Below are positions 19,959-29,334 of a DNA stretch of 64,000 nucleotides, piece by piece; positions within the stretch are counted from its first letter, which is position 1; the number at the start of each line of letters is the position of its first letter. The stretch spans positions 62,001-126,000 of the forward strand of contig NZ_QTQP01000004.1 in assembly GCF_003854275.1 (NCBI RefSeq). The letters run 5' to 3'. This DNA is from Burkholderia sp. Bp8963 (lineage in GTDB: Bacteria; Pseudomonadota; Gammaproteobacteria; Burkholderiales; Burkholderiaceae). The notes beneath the pieces are model-generated. The model was not told where the DNA came from, made no database searches, and saw nothing but the letters and a program-made list of their open reading frames with translations. Both the position numbers and the translations under genes were made by a program.

Positions 19959-20894
19959 TCAGCCCCGCTTGCGCGCGGGCGCGTTGACGAGCCCGATGCC
20001 GGCCAGCACGAGCGCCGCGGCCGACATGAAGCGCCAGCCGACCGATTCGCCGAGCAGCAGCACGCCGAACGCGACGCCGAACAGCGGCGACAGGAACGTG
20101 AACACCGACAGCCGCGACGCGATATAGCGGGTCAGCAGCCAGAACCACGACAGGTAGCTGACGAACGCGACGATCACCGACTGGTACGCGAGGCTCGCGA
20201 CCGCAATCGGCGTGACGCGCGCGACCGACACCTGGCCGAGCAGCACGGCGAGCGCGAGCAGCATGACGGCCGATACCGCGAGCTGGTAGAACAGCGTCTT
20301 GCTCGCGCTCGCAAGCGCAAGACGCGTCGAGCGCACGACGACGGTCGTGGCCGCCCACATCGCGCCGCCGAGGATGCCGAGCGCATCGCCGGCGATCCCC
20401 GCGAGCACCGACGTGCCGGGGGCTGGCGGCTTCAGGAAGCCGTCGGCGAACGCGATCGCGATGCCGGCGAACGCGAGCCCGACGCCGAGCCACTGGCCGC
20501 GCCGCAGGCGTTCGCCGGGCGTGAACAGGTGCAGGCCGAGCGCGGTGAAGCAGGGCGCCGTGTACAGGAAGATCGCCATGTGCGACGCGCTCGTCAGCGT
20601 CAGGCCGAAGAACACGCAGATGAATTCGCCGGCGAACAGCGCGCCGGCCGCGAGTCCGGCGCCGAACGTGCCGTCCGCGCGGAACAGCGGCGTGCCGCGC
20701 GCGCGGGCCCAGCCCCACAGCAGCAGCGCGGCGATCAGCGAGCGCAGGCCGGCCTGGAACATCGGCGGGATCGCGGCATTCGTGCTTTTGATCGCGACCT
20801 GCTGGAAGCCCCAGATCGCGCACAGCAGCAGCATCAGGCCGATCGCGCGCGCGTCGAGCGCGCGGCGCACGGGCGCGGCGGCGAGCGTGCTCAT
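19959..20894 (-). CDS. DMT-superfamily transporter (EamA domains)
   Basis: 311 aa with about ten membrane helices arranged as two EamA repeats (about 18-145 and 165-300). The first helix region LMLLLCAIWGFQQVAIKST and the end-of-repeat HMAIFLYTAPCFTALGLHLF are typical of the RhaT/EamA drug-metabolite family, inner membrane proteins that often export amino acids or metabolites. Substrate is unknown. The ATG at 20894 is preferred; the frame is open much further upstream, but that part is Arg/Pro-rich and crosses a tandem repeat, so it is unlikely to be translated. Confidence 0.85.
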   Translation of the reverse strand: MSTLAAAPVRRALDARAIGLMLLLCAIWGFQQVAIKSTNAAIPPMFQAGLRSLIAALLLWGWARARGTPLFRADGTFGAGLAAGALFAGEFICVFFGLTLTSASHMAIFLYTAPCFTALGLHLFTPGERLRRGQWLGVGLAFAGIAIAFADGFLKPPAPGTSVLAGIAGDALGILGGAMWAATTVVVRSTRLALASASKTLFYQLAVSAVMLLALAVLLGQVSVARVTPIAVASLAYQSVIVAFVSYLSWFWLLTRYIASRLSVFTFLSPLFGVAFGVLLLGESVGWRFMSAAALVLAGIGLVNAPARKRG

Positions 20895-21110
20895 CGGCGC
20901 ACCTCGCCACGGCGGATTCTCTGACGCGGTGTCGGGAAGCTGGCGCGTTCGGTGCGCTCGAATCGGTGGTTTCGCACGGCAGTCTGGCTCGGGACGGGGG
21001 CGTGACGCACGCACGCGGCACGCCGCACGGAACGCACGTGCGCGGCGCTGCACCGACGTGGTGCGCAGAGGCGTCGATGTTACCCGATCGCGATCGCGTG
21101 CGCTGTCGCT

Positions 21111-21147
21111 GCCCGGCCAGGCGCGCGTCGGGCGCTCCTGGCCGGGC
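21111..21147. repeat. Inverted repeat, 11-bp arms
   Basis: gcccggccagg (21111-21121) and cctggccgggc (21137-21147) are perfectly complementary around a 15-nt spacer. There is no T-tract, so it is not a classical terminator. Its right arm runs into the 14-bp tandem array. Confidence 0.85.
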
Positions 21148-21229
21148 ACCCCTAAGCGGGCAACCCTAACCGGGCGTCCCTGACCGGGCGTCCCTAACCG
21201 GGCGTCCCTAACCGGGCGTCCCCGACGGG
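21141..21229. repeat. Tandem repeat, 14-bp unit, about six copies
   Basis: Units read approximately ccgggcgtccctaa. The first two are degenerate (the first has 15 bases), the middle three are nearly identical, and the last ends ccga. The array lies about 60-145 bp before gloA. Such arrays change copy number by replication slippage. It is too short and too regular, and lacks spacers, for a CRISPR array. Confidence 0.9.
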
Positions 21230-21286
21230 ATCCCTGCGACTCTGGTACAGTCTGCCGTTCTGGCAAGTCCCCAAGGAGTACAGGAA

Positions 21287-21676
21287 ATGCGTTTGCTGCA
21301 TACGATGCTGCGAGTCGGCGATCTCGACCGCTCGATCAGGTTCTATACCGAATTGCTCGGCATGAAGGTGCTGCGTCGCCAGGATTATCCGGAAGGCAAG
21401 TTCACGCTCGCGTTCGTCGGCTACGGCGACGAAAGCAATAACACGGTGATCGAGCTGACCCACAACTGGGATACGCCGTCCTACGACCTCGGCACGGGTT
21501 TCGGCCATCTGGCGCTGGAAGTCGACGATGCGTACAAGGCCTGCGAGCAGATCAAGGCGCAAGGCGGCAAGGTCACGCGGGAAGCGGGCCCGATGAAGCA
21601 CGGCACGACCGTGATCGCGTTCGTCGAGGATCCGGACGGCTACAAGATCGAGTTCATCCAGAAAAAAGCGCACTGA
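21287..21676 (+). CDS. gloA: lactoylglutathione lyase (glyoxalase I)
   Basis: 129 aa, the normal length of the bacterial Ni-dependent enzyme, which converts the methylglyoxal-glutathione hemithioacetal to S-lactoylglutathione. The four metal ligands are visible: His5 (RLLHTML), Glu56 (VIELTHN), His74 (GFGHLAL) and Glu122 (YKIEFIQ). The ribosome binding site aaggag lies 9 bases upstream. A strong hairpin at 21725-21758 ends the transcript. Confidence 0.97.
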   Translation: MRLLHTMLRVGDLDRSIRFYTELLGMKVLRRQDYPEGKFTLAFVGYGDESNNTVIELTHNWDTPSYDLGTGFGHLALEVDDAYKACEQIKAQGGKVTREAGPMKHGTTVIAFVEDPDGYKIEFIQKKAH

Positions 21677-21718
21677 GCGACGAATCGGCGAGCTGCGGCG
21701 CGCGCGATGTGCGTCGAG

Positions 21719-21762
21719 ATGCAAAACGGGCGGCGCGGGGAATCCCGCGCCGCCCGTTCGCG
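21719..21762. terminator. Bidirectional terminator between gloA and the metallopeptidase gene
   Basis: A 15-bp perfect stem (21725-21739 with 21744-21758) has a 4-nt loop. On the + strand it is followed by cgcgttt; on the - strand by a short T-run from the gcaaaa at 21721-21726. It lies between two convergent genes and can serve both. Confidence 0.85.
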
Positions 21763-21763
21763 T

Positions 21764-22663
21764 TTACAGCGACGGCAGCAGCTCGGGCGGATGATGCTTG
21801 AGCGTGTGCCGCGCTTCGCGGAATTCGGGGAAGATCGATTCGACCGTCTGCCAGAAGCGCGGGCTGTGGTTCATCTCGCGCAGATGCGACAGCTCGTGCG
21901 CGACGACATAGTCGATGATCGACATCGGGAAATGGATCAGCCGCCAGTTCAGGCGGATCTTGCCGTCGCTCGAGCAGCTGCCCCAGCGCGTCGCGGCTGA
22001 CGACAGCGCGTACATCGAATACGCAACGCCGAGCTTGTCCGCGTAGAACGCGAGCCGCTCGCCGAAGATCCGCTTCGCCTCGCCCTGCAGCCAGCCCTGC
22101 ACGCGGTCCTTGATCTGCTGCGCATCGGCCTGCGCAGGCAACGGCAGCGCGAGCTTCCTCGCATCGCCGTCGAACGCGACGGCGCCCGCGCCGAGCGCGA
22201 CCGTCATCGGCTTGCCCAGATACGGGAGCTGCGCGCCATCGCGCCAGTCGATCTGCGGCAGCGCGCGCTGCTCGGTGCGCGTCTTCCATTCCGCGAGCTT
22301 CGCGAAGATCCAGCGCTGCTTTTCCGCGATTGCCGCTTCGATGTCGGCGAGCGTGACCCAGCGCGGCGCGGTGATCGTGAGCCCGCTGCCGTCGATCGTG
22401 AAGCCGATCGTGCGGCGCGCGGAGCGCTTCAGCCGGTATTCGAGCACGCGGCTGTCGAGCGCGAACGTGCGCACGCGCGAGCGGTCGCGCGCGGGATGAT
22501 CGGGAGCGGCAGGGGCGCCCGGGGCCGCATCCGGTGGCGCCGGCGGCGTGGCGGGCGTGGCAGGTGACGACGGTGCGGCGGCCGGCCCGTCGAAGAGCGG
22601 CAGATCCAGCTGGCGATGGTCGAGGGCCACGACAGCGGGTCGTGGCCGCGGGCGCTTCTTCAT
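21764..22663 (-). CDS. M48-type metallopeptidase, YgjP/DUF45 family
   Basis: 299 aa. The zinc motif HELSH (in VVAHELSHLREMNHSPRFW) and the preceding RWGSCSSDGKIRLNWRL are the hallmark of the YgjP/WLM-like DUF45 peptidases. The first ~65 residues are Ala/Pro-rich and low in complexity, absent from E. coli YgjP, and probably disordered. The ATG at 22663 is preferred over one at 22729. It is cytoplasmic with no signal peptide. Physiological substrate is unknown. It lies 49 bp downstream of plsC on the same strand. Confidence 0.85.
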   Translation of the reverse strand: MKKRPRPRPAVVALDHRQLDLPLFDGPAAAPSSPATPATPPAPPDAAPGAPAAPDHPARDRSRVRTFALDSRVLEYRLKRSARRTIGFTIDGSGLTITAPRWVTLADIEAAIAEKQRWIFAKLAEWKTRTEQRALPQIDWRDGAQLPYLGKPMTVALGAGAVAFDGDARKLALPLPAQADAQQIKDRVQGWLQGEAKRIFGERLAFYADKLGVAYSMYALSSAATRWGSCSSDGKIRLNWRLIHFPMSIIDYVVAHELSHLREMNHSPRFWQTVESIFPEFREARHTLKHHPPELLPSL

Positions 22664-22712
22664 CAGTTCGCTTCGTCTTGTCGTACGCAACAACGGATGC
22701 AACCCGCGTGAA

Positions 22713-23477
22713 TCAGACACGCGCGGCATTGCGCTTTTCCGTACTGCCGGGCGCGCTGTACGCGTCCGGATCGATGCGGCGCATTTCCGCTTCGATCCAC
22801 GCTTCGACGCGCGAGTTCAATACGTCGGGCGTGAGGCCAGTGACATCGATCGGCTTGCCGATCGACAGCGTGACGGTGCCCGGGAATTTCGTGAACGAGT
22901 TGCGCGGCCACACGCGGCCCGCGTTGTGCGCGATCGGCACGACCTGCGCGCCGGCCTCGATCGCGAAGCGCGCGCCGCCCGTCTTGTACTTGCCCTGCTT
23001 GCCGACCGGCGTGCGCGTGCCTTCCGGGAACATGATCACCCACGCGCCTTCCGCGAGCCGCTTCTTGCCCTGGCGGATCACCGAGTCGAACGCGTGCTTG
23101 CCTTCCTTGCGGTTGATGTGGACCATGTGCAGCATCCCGAGCGCCCAGCCGAAGAACGGCACGTACAGCAGTTCGCGCTTGAACACGTAGCAGAGCGGCT
23201 TCGGCATCAGCGCCGGAAACGCGACCGTTTCCCACGCGGACTGGTGCTTCGACAGCAGCACCACCGGGCCGTCGGGCAGGTTTTCGTAGCCTTCGATGCG
23301 ATACCGGATGCCGTTCAGCCAGCGCGCGACCCACAGCGTGGACTTGCACCAGCCGGCCGCCATCCAGTAGCGCGCGTCGGGACGCAGGAACGGGAACGCG
23401 ATGAAGCACGCGGTCGCGTACGGCACCGTGTACAGAATGAAATAGATCAGCAGCAGCAGGGAACGGACAAAGCGCAT
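22713..23477 (-). CDS. plsC: 1-acyl-sn-glycerol-3-phosphate acyltransferase
   Basis: 254 aa. It acylates lysophosphatidate to phosphatidate in the inner membrane; the N-terminal hydrophobic stretch (MRFVRSLLLLIYFILYTV) is the membrane anchor. The acyltransferase block I reads KHQSAWE, so the family's HX4D motif appears as HX4E; block III FPEGTRTP is intact. This variant is, to my recollection, common in beta-proteobacterial PlsC. It follows gmhB by 43 bp, so lipid A-core and phospholipid genes share a transcript. Confidence 0.93.
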   Translation of the reverse strand: MRFVRSLLLLIYFILYTVPYATACFIAFPFLRPDARYWMAAGWCKSTLWVARWLNGIRYRIEGYENLPDGPVVLLSKHQSAWETVAFPALMPKPLCYVFKRELLYVPFFGWALGMLHMVHINRKEGKHAFDSVIRQGKKRLAEGAWVIMFPEGTRTPVGKQGKYKTGGARFAIEAGAQVVPIAHNAGRVWPRNSFTKFPGTVTLSIGKPIDVTGLTPDVLNSRVEAWIEAEMRRIDPDAYSAPGSTEKRNAARV

Positions 23478-23520
23478 CGGCGTGTGTCTGGCGTAAGGGA
23501 GGATGCGCGCGGCGGCCGCA

Positions 23521-24084
23521 TCACTCGTGTTCGTTTGAAAGGAAATCGAGCGCGAACGCGCGCAGGTCGTCGTGCACCTTCGTGCCGGGCGGCAGGTTGC
23601 CCGCGGCGAGCGTCTTCTTGCCCTTGCCGGTCAGCACGAGATGCGGCTGGAACCCGAGCGCGACGCCGGCCTGCAGGTCGCGCAGCGAATCGCCGACCAC
23701 GGGGGTGTGATCGGGATCGATCTCGAAGCGCTCGGCGATCATCTGCATCATGCCGGGCTTCGGCTTGCGGCAGTCGCAGTGGTCTTCCGCCGTGTGCGGG
23801 CAGAAGAACACCGCGTCGATGCGCGCGCCGACCGCCGCCGCCGCGCGATGCATCTTCAGATGCATCGCGTTGAGCGCGGCCATGTCGAACAGGCCGCGGC
23901 CGATACCGGACTGGTTGGTCGCGACGACCACGCGATACCCCGCGTGGTTGAGCCGGGCGATCGCCTCGAGGCTGCCGGGCAGCGGGATCCACTCGTCGGG
24001 CGTCTTGATGAACGCGTCCGAATCGACGTTGATCACGCCGTCCCGGTCGAGGACGACGAGCTTCCTGTTGGGACTGATCGGCAT
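23521..24084 (-). CDS. gmhB: D-glycero-beta-D-manno-heptose 1,7-bisphosphate 7-phosphatase
   Basis: 187 aa HAD-family phosphatase of LPS inner-core heptose synthesis. The nucleophile motif is LDRDGVINVDS (Asp11 and Asp13), and the zinc-binding loop typical of GmhB is CPHTAEDHCDCRKPKPGM. The third motif VVGDSLRDLQA ends the active site. It starts 10 bp after the glyS stop, in a run glyQ-glyS-gmhB-plsC that is conserved in Burkholderiales. Confidence 0.95.
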   Translation of the reverse strand: MPISPNRKLVVLDRDGVINVDSDAFIKTPDEWIPLPGSLEAIARLNHAGYRVVVATNQSGIGRGLFDMAALNAMHLKMHRAAAAVGARIDAVFFCPHTAEDHCDCRKPKPGMMQMIAERFEIDPDHTPVVGDSLRDLQAGVALGFQPHLVLTGKGKKTLAAGNLPPGTKVHDDLRAFALDFLSNEHE

Positions 24085-24094
24085 CGTGCGGCCC

Positions 24095-26194
24095 TTATGC
24101 GGCGAGCTTCGAGATGTCCGCGACGCAGTTCATCTGCTGGTGCAGCGCGGCGAGCAGCGCGAGGCGGTTTGCCCGCAGCGCCGGATCGTCGGCGTTGACC
24201 ATCACGCCGTCGAAGAACGCGTCGACCGGCGCGCGCAGCGCGGCGAGCGCCGACAGCGCGCCCGTGTACGCGCGTGCCTCGAGCTGCGACTGCACGCGCG
24301 GCGTCACGGCCGCCAGTTGCTCGTGCAGCGCCTTCTCGGCCGCTTCGACGAAGAGGGTCGGCTGCACCGCGCCGTTCGTGCCGCCTTCCGACTTCTTCAG
24401 GATGTTCGAGATCCGCTTGTTCGCGGCCGCGAGCGCTTCGGCTTCCGCGAGGCGCGTGAACTCGCGCACCGCGTCGAGGCGCGCGACGAGGTCGTCGACG
24501 CGCGTCGGGTTCAGGCTCAGCACCGCGTCGACTTCGCCCGCGGTATAGCCGCGTTCGCGCAGCAGGCCGCGCAGGCGATCCATGAAGAACGCGAAGATCG
24601 CGTCGGTCGATTCGGCGACGTCCGGCACGGTCGCGAAGCGCGCATGCGCGAGGCGCAGCAGCGACACGAGATCGAGCGGCAGCTGCTTCTCGAGCAGCAC
24701 GCGCAGCACGCCGAGCGCGTGACGGCGCAGCGCGAACGGATCCTTCTCCCCGGTCGGCGCGAGGCCGATGCCCCAGATCCCGACGATCGTCTCGAGCTTG
24801 TCGGCGAGCGCGACCGCGGTCGACACGGGCGTCGTCGGCAGCGCGTCGCCCGAGAAGCGCGGCTGGTAGTGCTCGGTGCACGCGACAGCGACGTCGTCCG
24901 GCTCGCCGTCGTGGCGTGCGTAGTACGTGCCCATCGTGCCCTGCAGCTCCGGGAACTCGCCGACCATGTCGGTCAGCAGGTCGGCCTTCGCGAGGCGCGC
25001 GGCACGCTTCGCGTGCGCGACGTCTGCGCCGATCGCCGGCGCGATCTCGCCGGCCAGCACCTCGAGGCGCTCGACGCGCGCGAGCGCCGAGCCGAGCTTG
25101 TTGTGATAGACGACGTTCGCGAGCAGCGGCACGCGGTCGGCGAGCGGCTTCTTCTTGTCCTGCTCGAAGAAGAACTTCGCGTCGGCGAGGCGCGGGCGCA
25201 CGACGCGCTCGTTGCCTTCGATGATCTCGCCCGGCGTCTTCGTCGCGATGTTCGACACGATCAGGAAGCGCGAGCGCAGCTTGCCGGCGACGTCGGTCAG
25301 CGCGAAGTACTTCTGGTTGGTCTGCATCGTCAGGATCAGGCATTCCTGCGGCACCTGCAGGAATTCGTCCTCGAAACGGCACGGATAGACGACCGGCCAT
25401 TCGACGAGCGACGTCACTTCGTCGAGCAGCGCTTCGGGCATCACGACGGTATCGCCGTTCGCGTGTTCGTTCAGCTGCGCGCGGATCGTTTCCTTGCGGT
25501 CGCCGAAGTGCGCGATCACGTGGCCCTTGTCGCGCAGCGTGTCCGCGTACGCGCCCGCATGCGGGATCGCGACGAGGCCGCTCGACAGGAAGCGGTGGCC
25601 GAGCGTCGTGTCGCCGGCGTCGATGCCGAACGCGGTGACGGGCACGATGCGCTCGTCGTGCAGCGCGGTCAGCCGATGCACGGGGCGCACGAACTGCACG
25701 TCGGTGCCGTCCGGGCGCTGGTAGGTCATCACCTTCGGGATCGGCAGCTTCGCGAGCGTCTCGTCGAGCGCGGCCTGCAGGCCGTCGGCGAGCGTCGCGC
25801 CGGCGGCCGCGTAGTTCACGAAGAACGCTTCGGCCTTGCCGTCCTGCGCGCGCTCGAGGTCGGCGATCGACAGGTTCGGGTGGCCGAGCGCCGCGAGCTT
25901 CTTCGCGAGCGGCGCGGTGGGCTTGCCTTCGGCGTCGAGTGCGACCGACACCGGCAGTACTTTTTCACGGACCTGCTTTTCCGGCGCGACGGCGCGCACG
26001 TTCTGCACGACGACCGCGAGGCGGCGCGGCGTGGCGTAGCGTTCGAAGACGAGCTCGCCTTCGATCAGGTCGCGCGCCGCGAGGCGTTGCGCGAGGCCTT
26101 CGGCGAACGCGTCGCCAAGGCGCGCGAGGGCCTTCGGCGGCAGCTCTTCGGTCAGCAGTTCGACGAGCAGGGGGGCGGATTGATTGTGCGTCAT
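24095..26194 (-). CDS. glyS: glycine--tRNA ligase beta subunit
   Basis: 699 aa, matching the bacterial beta chain. It begins [19 protein letters not shown], the family N-terminus, and ends with the anticodon-binding domain. With the alpha subunit encoded 17 bp upstream it forms the alpha2-beta2 synthetase that charges tRNA-Gly. The ATG at 26194 is the only start that gives this N-terminus. Confidence 0.98.
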   Translation of the reverse strand: MTHNQSAPLLVELLTEELPPKALARLGDAFAEGLAQRLAARDLIEGELVFERYATPRRLAVVVQNVRAVAPEKQVREKVLPVSVALDAEGKPTAPLAKKLAALGHPNLSIADLERAQDGKAEAFFVNYAAAGATLADGLQAALDETLAKLPIPKVMTYQRPDGTDVQFVRPVHRLTALHDERIVPVTAFGIDAGDTTLGHRFLSSGLVAIPHAGAYADTLRDKGHVIAHFGDRKETIRAQLNEHANGDTVVMPEALLDEVTSLVEWPVVYPCRFEDEFLQVPQECLILTMQTNQKYFALTDVAGKLRSRFLIVSNIATKTPGEIIEGNERVVRPRLADAKFFFEQDKKKPLADRVPLLANVVYHNKLGSALARVERLEVLAGEIAPAIGADVAHAKRAARLAKADLLTDMVGEFPELQGTMGTYYARHDGEPDDVAVACTEHYQPRFSGDALPTTPVSTAVALADKLETIVGIWGIGLAPTGEKDPFALRRHALGVLRVLLEKQLPLDLVSLLRLAHARFATVPDVAESTDAIFAFFMDRLRGLLRERGYTAGEVDAVLSLNPTRVDDLVARLDAVREFTRLAEAEALAAANKRISNILKKSEGGTNGAVQPTLFVEAAEKALHEQLAAVTPRVQSQLEARAYTGALSALAALRAPVDAFFDGVMVNADDPALRANRLALLAALHQQMNCVADISKLAA

Positions 26195-26211
26195 GATGTG
26201 AAGAAATCTCG

Positions 26212-27216
26212 TCAGACCTGATCGATGTTGCGTTCGACCTTGAGCGGCGGCACCCAGGCCGGCTGCGCGGCTTCCTGGGCATCCGAGGTGAGGCCCCGCA
26301 CGCCCGGCGGATTGCCGAGCATCGGGAAGCCGAGCTTCTCGCGCGATTCGTAGTAGGCCTGCGCGACGAGTCGCGACAGCGCGCGGATGCGGCCGATGTA
26401 CGCCGCGCGCTCGGTCACCGAGATCGCGCCGCGCGCGTCGAGCAGGTTGAACGTGTGGCCGGCCTTCAGCACGAGCTCGTACGCGGGCAGCGCGAGCTGC
26501 GCGTCGATCATCCGCTTTGCTTCCGCTTCGTAGCTGTTGAAGAACGTGAACAGCAGGTCGACGTTCGCGTGCTCGAAGTTGTACGTCGACTGCTCGACTT
26601 CGTTCTGGTGGTACACGTCGCCATAGGTCAGGCGGCGCAGCTCGGGGCCGTCCGGGCCCTGTTCTTCCCATTCGGTCCAGATCAGGTCGTAGACGTTCTC
26701 GACCTTCTGCAGGTACATCGCGAGACGCTCGAGGCCGTACGTGATCTCGCCGAGCACCGGCTTGCAGTCGAGGCCGCCGACCTGCTGGAAGTACGTGAAC
26801 TGCGTCACTTCCATCCCGTTCAGCCACACTTCCCAGCCGAGGCCCCACGCGCCGAGCGTCGGGTTCTCCCAGTCGTCCTCGACGAAGCGCACGTCGTTCT
26901 GCTTCAGGTCGAAGCCGAGCGCTTCCAGCGAGCCGAGATAGAGGTCGAGGATGTTCTCCGGCGCCGGCTTGAGCACGACCTGGTACTGGTAGTAGTGCTG
27001 CAGGCGGTTCGGGTTCTCGCCGTAGCGGCCGTCCTTCGGGCGGCGCGACGGTTGCACGTAGGCCGCGCGCCACGGCTCGGGGCCGACCGCGCGCAGGAAC
27101 GTGTGGACGTGCGACGTGCCCGCGCCGACTTCCATGTCGATCGGCTGGAGCAGAGCGCAACCCTGCTTGTCCCAGTAGGACTGCAATGTCAGGATGATTT
27201 GCTGAAACGTAAGCAT
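26212..27216 (-). CDS. glyQ: glycine--tRNA ligase alpha subunit
   Basis: 334 aa, about 30 longer than the E. coli chain because of a C-terminal tail ending [13 protein letters not shown]. The catalytic class II core is intact: [45 protein letters not shown] and [11 protein letters not shown]. It produces the aminoacyl-adenylate. It is the first gene of glyQ-glyS and is preceded by a 314-bp gap that should hold its promoter. Confidence 0.98.
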   Translation of the reverse strand: MLTFQQIILTLQSYWDKQGCALLQPIDMEVGAGTSHVHTFLRAVGPEPWRAAYVQPSRRPKDGRYGENPNRLQHYYQYQVVLKPAPENILDLYLGSLEALGFDLKQNDVRFVEDDWENPTLGAWGLGWEVWLNGMEVTQFTYFQQVGGLDCKPVLGEITYGLERLAMYLQKVENVYDLIWTEWEEQGPDGPELRRLTYGDVYHQNEVEQSTYNFEHANVDLLFTFFNSYEAEAKRMIDAQLALPAYELVLKAGHTFNLLDARGAISVTERAAYIGRIRALSRLVAQAYYESREKLGFPMLGNPPGVRGLTSDAQEAAQPAWVPPLKVERNIDQV

Positions 27217-27530
27217 GAAGAGCCTTCGTGGCGCGGGCGCTCCGTTGCGGGCGGCATCCCGGGCGGTGTCCGGGGGCGGCTCGCGCGGCGGCGCGGCTTG
27301 TTAGTGTGCTGAAACCCGCAATTTTACCGGATCGGCGGGGCGATGCGGCCGGAAGGCGGCAAAGGGGGCGTCGACGCCGCTCCGGCGTGCCGGCCGCGCG
27401 CGCTGCACGGACGCATCGCGATCGTGCTGGCACGCCTGCACGCCGTCGACGCGGACGCACTCGTGCGACTCACCTCCGCGCTTGCCGGGCGGGGACGCAC
27501 GGCCGATGCGGTCGCGCTCGGCCCGCCGCG
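27217..27530 (-). promoter_or_regulatory. 314-bp intergenic region upstream of glyQ, downstream of lnt
   Basis: No gene is convincing here; the open frames crossing it are extensions of neighbours or GC-driven. The only AT-rich patch is caattttac at about 27319-27327, which on the - strand reads GTAAAATTG about 105 bp before glyQ and is the best candidate for a promoter core. No clear terminator for lnt was seen. Confidence 0.35.
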
Positions 27531-29231
27531 TCACTCCTGCCGGTCGCGGCGCGCCGGCTGGCCGTTGCGCCGGCGCAGCCCCGGCCCGAACGTGAACCCG
27601 AACGCGAGCAGCACGAACGACACCGTGAGCACCGTGTAGTTGCCGCTCGTCACGTACGGCGTGAAGCCGCTCGTGCCTTCGATCCGCACGTCGAGCGAGC
27701 CGATCGTGAACGGCTTGAGCTGGCCGAGCACGCGGCCGTGCGCGTCGATCGCGGCCGTCATGCCGGTGTTGGTCGAGCGCAGCATCGGCCGTCCGGTCTC
27801 GAGCGCGCGCATCCGCGCGATCTGCAGGTGCTGGTCGAGCGCGATCGTGTCGCCGAACCACGCGAGATTCGTCACGTTGACGAGCACGCCGGGCGGCTGC
27901 GGATTGTCCCGAATCGTCGCCGCAATCTCCTCGCCGAAGATGTCCTCGTAACAGATGTCGGCCATCACCGGCTGGTTGCGCACGAAAAACGGCTTCTGCA
28001 CCGGCGCGCCACGCGCGAAATCGCCGAGCGGCATCTTCATCAGGTCGACGAACCAGCGGAAGCCCCACGGGATGAACTCGCCGAAGGGCACCAGATGGTG
28101 CTTGTCGTAGTGGTAGATATCGCGCGAATTCGGCGTTACGCCGTACAGGCTGTTCGTGTAGTCGACGTAGCGGCCGTCCTCGGTCACCGATGCGCCGACC
28201 GCGCCGAACAGCACCGACGAGCCCGTGGCGTCGCTGAACTTGCGCACCGCGCGCGCGAACGGCTCGGGCAGCTCCTGGATCATCACCGCGATCGCTGTTT
28301 CCGGCGTGACGATCAGGTCGGCGGGCTTGTCGGTGATCATCTGCTGGTACATCTTGATCGCCGCGTCGATGCCGGCCTCCTCGAACTTGATGTCCTGCTT
28401 CACGTTGCCCTGCAGCAGCCGGACCGTCAGCGGCGCGTTCGCGGGGACGGTCCAGGTGGCCTGCGACAGCGCGAGGCCGACCGCCACCAGCGCGACGGCG
28501 ACGCCGGCCGGCGCTGCGATGCGCACGCGCGGACTGCCGCCGGAACCTGCCTGGCCCACGTTATGCGCGGGCGACGGCAGTGCGGCCGCGATCGCCTGCA
28601 CGGCGAGCGCGGCGAACAGCGCGAGCACCCAGCCGATCCCGTACACGCCGACGATTGCCGCGAAGCCCACGAACGGGCCGTCGACCTGCGGATAGCCGCT
28701 CGCGAGCCACGGGAAGCCGGTCAACACCGTGCCGCGCAGCCATTCGCCGAGCGCCCACGCGCTCGCGAATGCGAACGCGCCGTGCCAGGTCGGCGCGAAC
28801 GGCCGCGGGTCGGGCTCGCGCCGGTGCCACGCATGGCCCGCGCAGAACGACCACAGCCCGGCCGAAAACGCCGGGTATAGCGACAGGTACAGCGAAAACA
28901 GCACGAGCGCGCCGCCGGCGAGCGGCGCGGCCATCTCGCCGTACACGTGCATGCTGATGTAGAGCCACCAGATGCCGGAAATGAAGTTGCCGAAGCCGAA
29001 CGCGCCGCCCGTCAGCGCCGCGCTCTTCCAGCTGGCGGTGCGCGTGAGCTGCGCGAAAAACCAGACGAATACGACGAGCTGCAGCCAGCCGCCGTGCGGC
29101 GTCGGCGCGAAGGAGAGGGTATTGGCTGCGCCGGCGAGCAGCGCGGCCGGGTAGTGCCAGCGCGGCAGCGCGCGGCCGGGCGCCGGCGCGAGGAGCCCGC
29201 CTGCCGGGCGGGACGGGATCGGATCGTCCAT
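27531..29231 (-). CDS. lnt: apolipoprotein N-acyltransferase
   Basis: 566 aa. The N-terminal half has about six membrane helices; the C-terminal carbon-nitrogen hydrolase domain (about 270-510) faces the periplasm. The catalytic triad is visible as Glu in VTPETAIAV, Lys in the following loop, and Cys in MADICYEDIFGEE. Lnt adds the third acyl chain to lipoproteins, including CyoA of this window. It lies about 100 bp downstream of corC in the conserved ybeZ-ybeY-corC-lnt order. Confidence 0.96.
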   Translation of the reverse strand: MDDPIPSRPAGGLLAPAPGRALPRWHYPAALLAGAANTLSFAPTPHGGWLQLVVFVWFFAQLTRTASWKSAALTGGAFGFGNFISGIWWLYISMHVYGEMAAPLAGGALVLFSLYLSLYPAFSAGLWSFCAGHAWHRREPDPRPFAPTWHGAFAFASAWALGEWLRGTVLTGFPWLASGYPQVDGPFVGFAAIVGVYGIGWVLALFAALAVQAIAAALPSPAHNVGQAGSGGSPRVRIAAPAGVAVALVAVGLALSQATWTVPANAPLTVRLLQGNVKQDIKFEEAGIDAAIKMYQQMITDKPADLIVTPETAIAVMIQELPEPFARAVRKFSDATGSSVLFGAVGASVTEDGRYVDYTNSLYGVTPNSRDIYHYDKHHLVPFGEFIPWGFRWFVDLMKMPLGDFARGAPVQKPFFVRNQPVMADICYEDIFGEEIAATIRDNPQPPGVLVNVTNLAWFGDTIALDQHLQIARMRALETGRPMLRSTNTGMTAAIDAHGRVLGQLKPFTIGSLDVRIEGTSGFTPYVTSGNYTVLTVSFVLLAFGFTFGPGLRRRNGQPARRDRQE

Positions 29232-29334
29232 GTGAAGCGTAAGTGGGCGAAGCGGTTAAAGGGAACACGGCAGGGGAACGCCGCAGGGGGACACCCCGGG
29301 GACACCCCGGGGGCGCCGCCGGGCAGCGTGGCGC

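Larger units (their letters stand above)
20895..21286. other. 392-bp divergent intergenic region between the DMT transporter and gloA
   Basis: No gene is supported here. The region holds a strong 11-bp inverted repeat (21111-21121 with 21137-21147) directly followed by a degenerate 14-bp tandem repeat (21141-21229). The gloA promoter should lie between about 21230 and 21275; a possible -10 (TACAGT) occurs near 21246. Confidence 0.6.

Noticed and set aside
21141-21229. Possible CRISPR array
   Set aside because: Units of 14 bp follow each other directly with no unique spacers, and no cas genes are present.
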